DNA of 55,403 bases, taken from NCBI GenBank assembly GCA_022821965.1, contig JAJECN010000018.1, forward strand, positions 1 through 55,403, read 5' to 3'. This document shows positions 44,391 through 52,941 of this stretch, one piece after another (position 1 is the first letter of the stretch; each line of letters starts with the position of its first letter). Both the position numbers and the translations under genes were made by a program. The stretch comes from Candidatus Poribacteria bacterium (lineage in GTDB: Bacteria > Poribacteria > WGA-4E > WGA-3G). Below the pieces are notes generated by a model, which saw only the letters and a list, made by a program, of their open reading frames with translations, was not told the origin of the DNA and ran no database searches.

Positions 44391-45527
44391 TTAGAAAAAC
44401 TGCATCAACTTGAGATAAAAGGGACCTTGGCAAAGGATCGTTAGAAGGACACCGACGGTAATAATCGGGGCAAAGCGAATTGCGGGTTGAACTTTTATCT
44501 GATTGCCAAATTCGGCAAACGCGCCCGCCTCTGTCAGGTGTTGCAATTGCTCGATTTCTTCGTCCGTCAGTCCCGCTGGATCGGGGGAAATAACAACGTT
44601 TTCACCTCGACCCCTTGAAAGTTCACCCCGTTGTTTTTCGTAGCGGCTGCTGCCATCGGGTTGTTCTACCCGAACGATTTGTTCAGCGGGCACCATGCCG
44701 GGCTGGAGACGACTTACCTCAACGGTGCTATCCAACATCATACTCGCCACACTCAGAATTAACTGCTTCGCGACAAAGAAAACCAGAAAATATAACGCGA
44801 AGAAGAAGGCGAAACTGGCGAGAAACACCGGTAGAGATGGAGCCGATTGGATCGCAAGATAGAGACATGCGAAACCAATGACGGCGTAATAGACCGGCGT
44901 TTTCGGCAGCAGCGATAGCAATTTCTGGACCATCGTGAACGCCACCAAGACGAAAATGAGGTTCAAAAACAGGTCAGGTTCCCACCCAATATGCTGCAAC
45001 AGGGATGTCAGCGCGGCACCGACACCGATAAAAAGGATTAGACTGAAAAGGCTTTCGATCACTTTTGCCTTTTGGAAGTTCGACCTGACGAAATAACGAA
45101 GCAGTTCACGTTTATTTTGTATGGATACAAACTTGAAAAGTAGATAACCTAACACGGCTATGGCGTAAGGAATAATGATATTCAGTGCGAGCACCAAGGG
45201 TGCGAACCCCAGAGTGCCGCTGAGGTTTCTAAAAAGCGACAGCGGGAAAATTAAACAGAGTCCCCAAAAGAGTTTGGCATCGCCCGGCGAGAAAATACCG
45301 AACCAATAGAACGCAAAAGCGATCAGCCCGCTGCCGCAGAAAAGTCCTAATATATACAGTGGCGTTGTTGTCCCGAGATACCATGCCATCAATTGGCTCA
45401 GTGTCCCTATATACAGGAGTCCGAGGGAGCAGAAGTTGCGAATCTTATGGGTCTTCAGGTCAGTATAACTGGCGTATCCACAGAAACCGAGTGCCAAAAA
45501 AATTAGAAAATATTCGTAATGAGACAT
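44391..45527 (-). CDS. A24 prepilin-peptidase-like membrane protease, module 2
   Basis: 378 residues. Catalytic aspartates lie in ASYTDLKTHKIRNFC (about 22) and GIFSPGDAKLFWG (about 80). About eight membrane helices are predicted by eye. It has the same soluble extension as the module 1 enzyme (SRLQPGMVPAEQIVRVEQ; GLTDEEIEQLQHLTEAG) followed by a last helix. PilD-type N-methyltransferase cysteines are absent, as in TadV-type peptidases. It is the likely leader peptidase for peptide 2. It follows the type B glycosyltransferase by 39 nt. Confidence 0.8.
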   Translation of the reverse strand: MSHYEYFLIFLALGFCGYASYTDLKTHKIRNFCSLGLLYIGTLSQLMAWYLGTTTPLYILGLFCGSGLIAFAFYWFGIFSPGDAKLFWGLCLIFPLSLFRNLSGTLGFAPLVLALNIIIPYAIAVLGYLLFKFVSIQNKRELLRYFVRSNFQKAKVIESLFSLILFIGVGAALTSLLQHIGWEPDLFLNLIFVLVAFTMVQKLLSLLPKTPVYYAVIGFACLYLAIQSAPSLPVFLASFAFFFALYFLVFFVAKQLILSVASMMLDSTVEVSRLQPGMVPAEQIVRVEQPDGSSRYEKQRGELSRGRGENVVISPDPAGLTDEEIEQLQHLTEAGAFAEFGNQIKVQPAIRFAPIITVGVLLTILCQGPFYLKLMQFF

Positions 45528-45566
45528 CGTGTAAAAAGAACCTTTCGTTAGGTTTGGATATTTAGT

Positions 45567-47390
45567 CTAAGCGGCATCTGCTCGGATCACCCTGTTCCTG
45601 GAGATGTCTTTGGCTTCAGAATCTTCATAATTTCTAAAAAGTGGTTGCTGAATCTGAGACTGATTAAGTTGTTCACCGCTTTCATCTATATCGTTCGGCT
45701 CCCAGGGAGAACTCTGAAACCCATCGTTTTTTGAAAACTGCGTTGATGTTGGAATAGAAGTTTTCGCCTTGAAATGCTTGAAAACTGACGCGACTTCAGC
45801 GGTCTTGTGCTGGGTGAGTAGTGTCTCGCCCAAGGCTTTTTCAAGATGTTCATATCTGTTGATTCCTAATCTATATGCATCGGATGTCGTTTCAAACGTG
45901 TTCGGATTATATCGACGACAGAAAATCGGTGGGAATAAGTTCACAGCTGTTTGATGCGTTCCTGTCTCTAAGGATTGATTCTTCTCAAAGAGTTGCGTGA
46001 GTTTCTGAGCGGTCTTTTGCCACGTATACTTCTGCGGGAATCTTCTTGCAACGCCTTCAAACGCGGCACGCATGTCAGAAGGGACCAATCCTGCATTTAT
46101 GGTTGCTGAAAGTTCACGCATCGGCACATGGAAATTCCCGAAGTTATCCCATTGGCATTCAACACTCACGCCGGCATCCGAAACTTCTGGTGGCAAACCG
46201 TATTTCGTCATAGCGACACATGGAACACCATAAGCCATTGCTTCTAAAACCACCGAGCAGGGCGTGCCTGGCATTGCAGGAAAACAGACCAGGTCGAGTG
46301 CTTGAAAGAAAACAGGTAGAATCGAGGCCATCTCCTGACTATCTGCGCCGAAAATCACGACATTGTCAGGTGGATTCTTATAGTGCTGTGCCAGTACGGA
46401 ATCGTAAACAAAAATGGCAAGGTGTCGGTTGGCGTGGGCAAACTCGGTAATCCACTGGGCACCCTGATTCGGTTCAAAGCCAGAAATGAGTCCAACGACG
46501 GGATGTTGGGTAAACATTGGTTTATGGAAGAGAGTGGCGGTATGCTGTTTTGCTAACGCCTTACTTATCGGTTGAACAACGTTGATACCCTCTGGAATTA
46601 CACATAAGTGTCTCTCGGGGATGCCGAATTCGCTGAGCCATTCTTTCATCCACGATGCCTTGACAACGAATGCATCGCTTTCTTTCTGGGACGCATGGAG
46701 ATGCAGCAGCGTTTCAAGCATAGAATTTTGGAGTTTTTGGGTATTTTCTATACAGTGAACGATTGGAACGTCGGGAATCTGATAGTATGACAGATTATCT
46801 GTCAAGGACTGGGATAGGAGCAGCATACCGTCATACCCCTCTCTGGCATACCAAGCAGACGTGAAGGTATTCTTTTCTCCACTCTCTATCTGACGAATAC
46901 GAATGTCTCCGAGGGCTTCAAGGTTTTTGGAATCCCCGCTGCCGTTTTCGGCATTGGTAAAACCGAGGGTCTCTAACAGTGTGGATTCAGTGAGAGCCGT
47001 CAAAAGTTGGAACCGATTCAGATGCGTGATGTAGTCAAGAGACGACTTCTCTTCGGTAAACTCAAAGGGAACCAATATCTTGGGTTTGTGATCGATGGGT
47101 TGTAAAGCGTTAGGTTGCTTGGCTGAAGTCGGTATCTGCGTTAGCAGTTGTCCGTGCTTGCCAAGCCGTTCCAATCGGGCAATACCATCAAAAATAGCGT
47201 TTACCTTGTATTTTCCCTTCAAGGCTTCAACGATCTGATACTGTGTCTGCATTCCATATCGTTGTAGAATGTCCCATTCCACCCCGTTGACTTCAACGAT
47301 AGCGTTGGTTTCAAGATCGGCGACGTATTTGCGATCGTTTTGTTTAAACTTATGGTGTCGGTTGAGTCGGTAATCGGTATTAAATCTCAC
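45567..47390 (-). CDS. GT-B glycosyltransferase with RRE-like N-domain, type B, module 2
   Basis: 607 residues from a GTG with GAGG 9 nt upstream. The N-terminal domain reads HKFKQNDRKYVADLETNAIV followed by EVNGVEWDILQRYG, again PqqD/RRE-like. The GT core has VIPEGINVVQP, VVGLISGFEPNQG and GTPCSVVLEAMAYGVP. The shared C-terminal domain has EKALGETLLTQHKTAEVA, with an extra polar tail of about 60 residues. It is the counterpart of the enzyme at 29316. Type B enzymes lack the usual EETFGL acid pair, so donor binding may differ or the enzyme may serve as a partner subunit of type A. Confidence 0.8.
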   Translation of the reverse strand: MRFNTDYRLNRHHKFKQNDRKYVADLETNAIVEVNGVEWDILQRYGMQTQYQIVEALKGKYKVNAIFDGIARLERLGKHGQLLTQIPTSAKQPNALQPIDHKPKILVPFEFTEEKSSLDYITHLNRFQLLTALTESTLLETLGFTNAENGSGDSKNLEALGDIRIRQIESGEKNTFTSAWYAREGYDGMLLLSQSLTDNLSYYQIPDVPIVHCIENTQKLQNSMLETLLHLHASQKESDAFVVKASWMKEWLSEFGIPERHLCVIPEGINVVQPISKALAKQHTATLFHKPMFTQHPVVGLISGFEPNQGAQWITEFAHANRHLAIFVYDSVLAQHYKNPPDNVVIFGADSQEMASILPVFFQALDLVCFPAMPGTPCSVVLEAMAYGVPCVAMTKYGLPPEVSDAGVSVECQWDNFGNFHVPMRELSATINAGLVPSDMRAAFEGVARRFPQKYTWQKTAQKLTQLFEKNQSLETGTHQTAVNLFPPIFCRRYNPNTFETTSDAYRLGINRYEHLEKALGETLLTQHKTAEVASVFKHFKAKTSIPTSTQFSKNDGFQSSPWEPNDIDESGEQLNQSQIQQPLFRNYEDSEAKDISRNRVIRADAA

Positions 47391-47406
47391 AGTTTGTATT
47401 CCTCTC

Positions 47407-49155
47407 TCAGGCGGTTGCCTGAATTAATCCACAGACCCTTTTGAGGGTGGCCTTTGCTTCTGTCTCATCTTCGATGACCGCCGTGAGCACCGCCTCTGCT
47501 TCCCGGACAGTATGATCTTTCAAGATACTCAACACAAGCCCGTCCTCAACACGGAGCGGGTAGGCGGCATCCCTTATCAGACAAGGCTCATAACGCTCAT
47601 TCATGCCCAATACAATGGATTTATACTGCGATTCTTGCCTCACTTGATGTGCCGGCCCTCTGCTTCCTAAATCGTGAACCGTCTCAGCGGGCGGTGTGGG
47701 CGCGAACACATTGAGGAGTCTATTGGGACTGACGAGTCGCCTTTTTTCTTGGAGTTCTTCAAACACCTCGACAATACGGCGCGCTGTTTTATCCCATGTG
47801 AAGGACAGGGCGCGTTCTCTGGCTTTTTGGGAAAGCGATTCGCGCCTCTGATCGTCATTCAATAGCCTGTTAATCTGCTTAGAAAAATCTATCGGTGACG
47901 GGTAACTGACAAAAGTCGCTATATCGTGTTGGAAGTTCTCGGCATCGGCAACGATCCCTGCATCGGCGACAACCGATGGCACCCCATCAAAATTGGGAAC
48001 GACCGGTGGCACCCCGCACGCCATTGCTTCAAGCACAGTCAATCCAAATGTCTCCTCCCCTGACATTGAGAGGAAGCAATACACATCGAAGGCATTGTAA
48101 ACCATGGGCAAGGCTTTGCGAGGATGGAAACCGGCGTAGATGAGGTTATCGGGGAGATCCTGTGAAGCATACCGACCGAGGCTCGGTCCTGCGATCAAAA
48201 ATAGGAGGTGCGGGTTCAATTCAGCGAGTTTCAAGTAGACAGACGCGCCTTTTTCAGATTCGACACGAGAGAGGTAACCTACGGTTGGGGTCGTCAGAAT
48301 GCGATCGTCTCCGACGTGGCGTGCGAGTTCTTGCTTGGCTTTCTGCTTGTTCATTGGACGGAACAGTGTCGAATCTACACCGTTGGGTAGCGTATTGAAG
48401 AAACTCACATCCCAGACGTAATCTGCATAGAACTCACGGACATAATCGGAGGGGGCAGTGAAACCATCAAAATCTCGCATTGCGGCATAGTGCCGTAATA
48501 TGGAATTGAGTGCTTCACCGCCATGTCCGCGGGGAGCGTGACACTGAACGAGAATCGGTGGGAGTTCAATATGCTGGTAAAGTGGGAGGAGCCACGTCTC
48601 GTGGTCTCGATGTAAGGTGAGAATACCGAAATAGGTCTCGTTGATGTTTCGGCTGAGCCGTCCAAAGTCAACCACACTGATGTCAACTTCATACAGATTA
48701 TCGGCTATTTTCCGATTTCGGTTGCCTGTGAAGTGGAGATCCACGTATTTGGTGAGATGCTTGAACATATAGGAGAATGCCATATTGGTGCCGGCAGATA
48801 ACGTTTCAATATCAAAGAACGAATCTGTGGCGATGCCGGGTATCGCAACGAGCAATTTCCGCCGTTCACTTGCTATCGCAGCGGTTTCCTTGAGGTCTTC
48901 ACCGCGATTGAATAACAAGCCTGCCCCCTCTAATTCTGCGAATCTCTCAAAGGCTTGAAGAATGTCGGCTTCTACGTAAGAAGTTTTCAGGGCTTCAACA
49001 ATTTCACTATTCGTGTGTGTCTCTGCGAGTTTTAAGATATCGACCATCAGAGCAGAGAGTTCAACGATGGTCGCTTTATCAAGATCTGCGGCATAAAACG
49101 CAGCATCTTCTTCAAACATGTAAAGCGGGTGTAAAGTTTTTGGAAAATTGAGCAA
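47407..49155 (-). CDS. GT-B glycosyltransferase with RRE-like N-domain, type A, module 2
   Basis: 582 residues. TTG 49155 is taken as start because its first residues (MLNFPKTLHPLYMFEED) align with those of the enzyme at 29316 (MIKLPRNLQEIHIFEEN). An AAAGGTAAG lies upstream. The RRE-like domain spans 1-85. The GT4 core has CHAPRGHGG, LPNGVDSTLFRP, VGYLSRVESEKGA and GEETFGLTVLEAMACGVPPV. The shared C-terminal domain contains VEDGLVLSILKDHTVREAE. It is first gene of the module 2 operon behind regulon site 5. Confidence 0.85.
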   Translation of the reverse strand: MLNFPKTLHPLYMFEEDAAFYAADLDKATIVELSALMVDILKLAETHTNSEIVEALKTSYVEADILQAFERFAELEGAGLLFNRGEDLKETAAIASERRKLLVAIPGIATDSFFDIETLSAGTNMAFSYMFKHLTKYVDLHFTGNRNRKIADNLYEVDISVVDFGRLSRNINETYFGILTLHRDHETWLLPLYQHIELPPILVQCHAPRGHGGEALNSILRHYAAMRDFDGFTAPSDYVREFYADYVWDVSFFNTLPNGVDSTLFRPMNKQKAKQELARHVGDDRILTTPTVGYLSRVESEKGASVYLKLAELNPHLLFLIAGPSLGRYASQDLPDNLIYAGFHPRKALPMVYNAFDVYCFLSMSGEETFGLTVLEAMACGVPPVVPNFDGVPSVVADAGIVADAENFQHDIATFVSYPSPIDFSKQINRLLNDDQRRESLSQKARERALSFTWDKTARRIVEVFEELQEKRRLVSPNRLLNVFAPTPPAETVHDLGSRGPAHQVRQESQYKSIVLGMNERYEPCLIRDAAYPLRVEDGLVLSILKDHTVREAEAVLTAVIEDETEAKATLKRVCGLIQATA

Positions 49156-49269
49156 TTTTTATGTCTTACCTTTCTGCTGTTCGCTAAACAACGCTTTCGA
49201 TATTCAAAACATAATGTGCTTGTGGTATAGATGCACAATTTCAGAAAAATATGCCCTATGCCATACACC

Positions 49270-49285
49270 AAAACCGTACGGTTTT
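49270..49285. promoter_or_regulatory. Perfect 16-bp palindrome in the module 2 leader
   Basis: AAAACCGTACGGTTTT lies between regulon site 5 and the glycosyltransferase start. An exact palindrome in a 5' leader suggests an operator. Confidence 0.45.
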
Positions 49286-49304
49286 GTTCAGATTTCAAAA
49301 TTAA

Positions 49305-49337
49305 GGACACAGTTTGACTATGTAAGGGGTGCATAAT
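49305..49337 (-). promoter_or_regulatory. Regulon promoter-like element, site 5 (module 2 operon)
   Basis: Minus strand: TTATGCACCC, 16 nt, GTGTCCTTAATTT. It lies 150 nt before the TTG start. Confidence 0.7.
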
Positions 49338-49372
49338 TTTTAAAAAATATGCACCCCTTACACATTTTTTTC
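49321..49372. repeat. 15-bp inverted repeat overlapping site 5
   Basis: TGTAAGGGGTGCATA (49321-49335) and TATGCACCCCTTACA (49349-49363) are exact complements with a 13-nt AT-rich spacer, then CATTTTTTTT on the plus strand. The element duplicates the TGCACCC half of the regulon motif in opposite directions. It could also act as a plus-strand terminator insulating divergent units. Confidence 0.55.
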
Positions 49373-49438
49373 AGTCTAAAACGGCGTCCATTTCAATATC
49401 AAGGACACGATTCAGTGAACACTTATTTCAGGACACAG

Positions 49439-49473
49439 AATGCACCTTTTCCATCCAAAAATTGTGTCCTTAA
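49439..49473 (+). promoter_or_regulatory. Regulon promoter-like element, site 6, plus strand
   Basis: AATGCACCT, 16 nt, GTGTCCTTAATA. It is the only copy on the plus strand and lies just before the only plus-strand gene of this region (49540). The orientation match is strong support that the element is a directional promoter. Extra GGACAC half-sites occur at 49403 and 49431. Confidence 0.7.
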
Positions 49474-49539
49474 TATAAAAGATATAGGACTCAGGTACCT
49501 CTATTGATCGAACCTACAGCTTATACAAAGGGGGTAAAA

Positions 49540-49776
49540 GTGACTATCAATACACTGGTTAAAACAGTAGAAAATCTCAGTAGACAGATTCACGTTGAGG
49601 TAATAGATGGTATCGTCAGAGTAGGGGGTATAACATATCCAGTGAGAGGTAAATTGAAGTTATTAGGTTTTCAATGGGATCAAAGAAGACGGGAATGGTA
49701 TTATTTGATGTCAGAGACTGATTTAGAAGAGAATAGAACGAATACTGATCCCAACATGATAGATGATTTTTTCTAA
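49540..49776 (+). CDS. Small DUF5710-like protein in the regulon
   Basis: About 78 residues from GTG 49540, with AAGGGGGTAAAA upstream; TTG 49504 is also open. Its core, IVRVGGITYPVRGKLKLLGF followed by QWDQRRREWYYL, matches the small DUF5710-type motif (a short strand, then K-LGF-W-D-K-W-Y) found in plasmid and phage DNA-processing proteins. An acidic tail follows. The function is unknown. It is the only gene of the regulon on the plus strand. Confidence 0.6.
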   Translation: MTINTLVKTVENLSRQIHVEVIDGIVRVGGITYPVRGKLKLLGFQWDQRRREWYYLMSETDLEENRTNTDPNMIDDFF

Positions 49777-49866
49777 AGGATATAGTTTTCGATCGAAAAG
49801 GTGCATAGGACAACAAGAAAAGAATTGAGTTTTCATCAATTTTCAAGGTAAGATTGATGCTTTAAC

Positions 49867-51378
49867 CTATCGACGCAGGTGTTCCTTCTTTCGACGAGAC
49901 TGCTCTTTAAGAAGGACACCGCTTTCCCAGCGAAACTTCGTTTCTCTCCTTCCTCCGAGGCTTTGAAGTTTTTCACTAATTCTCATTGTTTGTTCAATAA
50001 GGAGATTCTCGCTCCCCATAGATTCAACGTTGAGCCGCAACAAGGGTTCGGTGTTCGATTCTCGGAGATTAAACCGCCAATTTCCATGACCATTCGCAGC
50101 AAGTGAGCGGAGACCTGTGTGAAATCTGATCGACAAACCGTCAATCGGCATTTCAATACAAGGATGGTTCCCAAAAGCGTATATTTCTTGTTGGACGGCC
50201 TCCATAGCATCTCGCTTATGATGCTGGGTTTCAAAAGAAAAGTTAATTTCACCTGAAACAGGATACTCGCATCGGAGACGATCCACAGATTCGGCGAGTG
50301 ATGTTCGGTTTACACTCAGGTATTCAAGGATGAGTAATAAAGGAATCATCCCGTTATCCGCGTAGAAATTTTCTTTGAAGTAGTAGTGTCCGCTCGCTTC
50401 TCCGGCGAAGCGTGCACCGGTTTCTCGCATCCGGGATTTGATAAATGAGTGTCCGCACCGGTTGAGAAGTGGTGTGCCATTCGCAGAGACAACGGCGTTC
50501 TCTACCGCCCAGACGGCTCTTGGATCAAAGATGACAGTCCCTTCCCCTTTCTCTTGAAGGAGTTTTTCAGCAAACAATGCTGTAATGTAGCAGCCCTCAA
50601 CAAACGCCCCATTTTCATCAAAGAAGAAACACCTGTCGGCATCCGCGTCCCACGCGACTGCCAAATCTGCTTTTGTTCGTTTAACCGCCTGTGTGGTTAA
50701 TTCTCGATTTTCGGGTCTCAAGGGGTCAGGTCTACCGGCTGGAATTTTGGAGAATGTGCCATCGGGTTGGGTAAACAACCGCTCACATATCTGGATGGGT
50801 GTTTCTGCTAACAGATGTTCGGCAATCTGTCCAGCAAGCCCACTATTGGCATTGATGACAATCCGCTTGCTGGAGAGCTTCTGTAAGTCTGTAAATGAAC
50901 TTAGGTGCTTCAGGTAGGCACCCAGAAATGGAACAGGCTCAGGGATTGCACGACGGTGTATTTTTTCTTTTCGAGACAGAGTACTGTTTTTGAGGGTATC
51001 GCGGATATCAAAGAGACCGGTATCGGCGGATATCGGTGCGGCATGCCGGCGGACGAGTTTCATGCCGTTATATTCAGCGGGGTTGTGAGATGCCGAGACA
51101 ATAATGCCCCCATCTGTCTGGTAGTGCACGACCGAGAAATAGAGCATATCGGTCGAAATCTGACCGAGGTTGAGGATATTAATGCCGGCGTCTATAAGCC
51201 CGGCAGCGACTTGTTGGAACAGTTGGGATGAACTTTCGCGGACATCGTGTCCGAGAGCAACAATCTTCGGTTGGAAGCGATCGGCGAAGGCGCGGGCAAT
51301 TTCATAAAAATCTGTCGGCTCAAAGTCAACGCCGAAAATGCCACGAATATCATACGCCCGAAATATGTCAAGATTCAT
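49867..51378 (-). CDS. Phosphomannomutase / phosphoglucomutase
   Basis: 503 residues of the alpha-D-phosphohexomutase family. Phosphoserine loop IVSASHNPAEYNGMK, metal loop AWDADADRCFF, sugar loop FAGEASGHYYFKE and phosphate-binding RESNTEPLLRL are all present. It interconverts hexose 6- and 1-phosphates (Man or Glc). The start overlaps the preceding nucleotidyltransferase stop by 4 nt. A tail of about 30 basic residues is extra. It likely supplies sugar-1-phosphate for nucleotide-sugar donors of the four GT-B enzymes. Confidence 0.9.
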   Translation of the reverse strand: MNLDIFRAYDIRGIFGVDFEPTDFYEIARAFADRFQPKIVALGHDVRESSSQLFQQVAAGLIDAGINILNLGQISTDMLYFSVVHYQTDGGIIVSASHNPAEYNGMKLVRRHAAPISADTGLFDIRDTLKNSTLSRKEKIHRRAIPEPVPFLGAYLKHLSSFTDLQKLSSKRIVINANSGLAGQIAEHLLAETPIQICERLFTQPDGTFSKIPAGRPDPLRPENRELTTQAVKRTKADLAVAWDADADRCFFFDENGAFVEGCYITALFAEKLLQEKGEGTVIFDPRAVWAVENAVVSANGTPLLNRCGHSFIKSRMRETGARFAGEASGHYYFKENFYADNGMIPLLLILEYLSVNRTSLAESVDRLRCEYPVSGEINFSFETQHHKRDAMEAVQQEIYAFGNHPCIEMPIDGLSIRFHTGLRSLAANGHGNWRFNLRESNTEPLLRLNVESMGSENLLIEQTMRISEKLQSLGGRRETKFRWESGVLLKEQSRRKKEHLRR

Positions 51379-52076
51379 TGAAAGTCTCCGTTTTGGAAGT
51401 GCTGTCGGGCATACGCCAGCCGCTCTGGAACGCCAATGTCAATCCAATCCACATCGGAAACCTGTAGTGTGTAAAGATTACGGACATTTGGGAAAACGTC
51501 CTGCTCAATTGAGAAACTGTCCTGCTGTGTAGGAAATGCGTCGGCAATCGTTTGATTGAAGAGATACACACCGCTGTTGATATAACCCGCACGACAGGTA
51601 GGTTGTTTCTCGCGGAAGGCTGTAATTCTTCCTTCGCCGTCCGCCACGATTTCACCGTAGGGACGAACATCGGGGACACGGATACTCAGCAACAGCCCTG
51701 CCATGTCCCGATAGAGGCTGCTTAACATCTGCTGGGGCGAGAAATTGGCAAGGAGTATGTCGCCATTGAGGACGAAAAAAGGAGATGTGGTGATACGCCG
51801 CATCGCATTCTGAATCGCGCCACCGGTGCCGAGTCGTTTTTCCTCTTTGGCGTATCGGACCCGAACCCCGGCGTAGTGTTGACCTACGCGCGCATAAAGC
51901 ACGTTGTGTAGGTGCCCCGATGCGAGGATAACTTCCTGAACATTCGCGTCTTTTAGCAGTTGGATCTGCCACTCCAATACGGTTCTGCCTGCGATGTCAA
52001 GCAGAACCTTGGGAACTGTTTTTGTGGCATCGCCTAATCTCGTCGCGAGTCCGCCGCATAAAATAATGGCTTGCAT
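51375..52076 (-). CDS. HddC-like sugar-1-phosphate nucleotidyltransferase
   Basis: 233 residues. The signature AIILCGGLATRLGDATKTVP then KVLLDIAG is intact, with LGTGGAIQNA and FFVLNGDILLA downstream. It resembles GDP-heptose (HddC) and mannose-1-phosphate guanylyltransferases. With the phosphohexomutase it would make a GDP- or other NDP-sugar. AGGAGAG precedes the ATG. It is the middle gene of a unit led by the ECF sigma gene. Confidence 0.85.
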   Translation of the reverse strand: MQAIILCGGLATRLGDATKTVPKVLLDIAGRTVLEWQIQLLKDANVQEVILASGHLHNVLYARVGQHYAGVRVRYAKEEKRLGTGGAIQNAMRRITTSPFFVLNGDILLANFSPQQMLSSLYRDMAGLLLSIRVPDVRPYGEIVADGEGRITAFREKQPTCRAGYINSGVYLFNQTIADAFPTQQDSFSIEQDVFPNVRNLYTLQVSDVDWIDIGVPERLAYARQHFQNGDFQ

Positions 52077-52133
52077 TCCAATCTCTCCTTGAGCACTAAT
52101 TTTGCTAGATGCCTCTCAACTGCTAAGGCGTTT

Positions 52134-52850
52134 TCATGCGATCATATTGTTCAAAGGTCCGAGGTCCGTGCCAAACACGTTGTCGAATTCATAAGGATCT
52201 TCTTGATTTGCTAATTCGACCTCCTGGATCTGCATCTCCACGCCGAGTTCTATCATTTGCTGGAGGGCATCTGTGAGTTGATATTCTCCATTCCGCCGCC
52301 GTTTTGACCGAATTAAGTCGTGCAAACACTGAAACAGCAATTGGCTTTCTCGAATGAAGTAGCATCCCGCAATCGCCAAGTCTGTCCGCCGGGGTTTCTG
52401 AATCAAGCACCCAACCATCCCTTCACGTAGTTCTACTAACCCGTAAGGTTTTTCATCAACGACCCGCCGAACAGCAATTGTTGAGTACTCGCTTTGGGAA
52501 AATGATATCCAATCTATATCCAATATGACATCGCCACCTACAATGAGGATAGGTTCTTCATCAGGAATGTAATCACTTGCGAGTGAAACTGTATACCCTA
52601 ATCCTTTGTTCTCCGCCTGTTTGACGAAAAAAACTGGTATCCCATCATAGTTTGCGTCCATGTAGGATTGAATCTCATCGTCCTGATGACTTACAAGAAA
52701 AATGAAGTCAGAAACCGGCAGTTTACACAACGGTTCAAGCAGATGTGCGAGAATTGGTCGTCCGTCGCAAGGCAATAGCGACTGTGGTATGCCATTTTTA
52801 CGCGGCGTTAAGCGCGGCACGTGTTCTGCGAATGGAAAAATTACTTTCAT
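52134..52850 (-). CDS. Sugar nucleotidyltransferase-like protein, degenerate signature
   Basis: 238 residues from ATG 52850 (AGGAAATAG upstream); the longer frame overlaps the sigma gene. The fold is RmlA/GalU-like: SLLPCDGRPILAHLLEPL, ENKGLGYTVSLASD, ILIVGGDVILDIDW, AGCYFIRES. The GGxGTRLxPxTxxxPK loop is replaced by FAEHVPRLTPRKNGIPQSLL, losing the glycines and the usual Lys. It may have unusual substrates, be regulatory, or have lost activity. Confidence 0.7.
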   Translation of the reverse strand: MKVIFPFAEHVPRLTPRKNGIPQSLLPCDGRPILAHLLEPLCKLPVSDFIFLVSHQDDEIQSYMDANYDGIPVFFVKQAENKGLGYTVSLASDYIPDEEPILIVGGDVILDIDWISFSQSEYSTIAVRRVVDEKPYGLVELREGMVGCLIQKPRRTDLAIAGCYFIRESQLLFQCLHDLIRSKRRRNGEYQLTDALQQMIELGVEMQIQEVELANQEDPYEFDNVFGTDLGPLNNMIA

Positions 52851-52941
52851 GATACTATTTCCTGTGAGTCGTATATGATAGTCATTGAATGGAAAAACCA
52901 AGCCTTTAAGTGCCCAGATCGGGCGATAGCGGCACAAACCG

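Noticed and set aside
32909-45527. Ordinary type IV or Flp pilus locus
   Set aside because: No secretion ATPase, TadB/C platform or secretin is present, both peptides lack Glu+5, and they sit with glycosyltransferases instead.
49780-49812. Eighth copy of the regulon element (GGATAT ... GGTGCAT)
   Set aside because: The GTGTCC half is lost (ATATCC) and it would point into the end of the small plus-strand gene, with no unit downstream.
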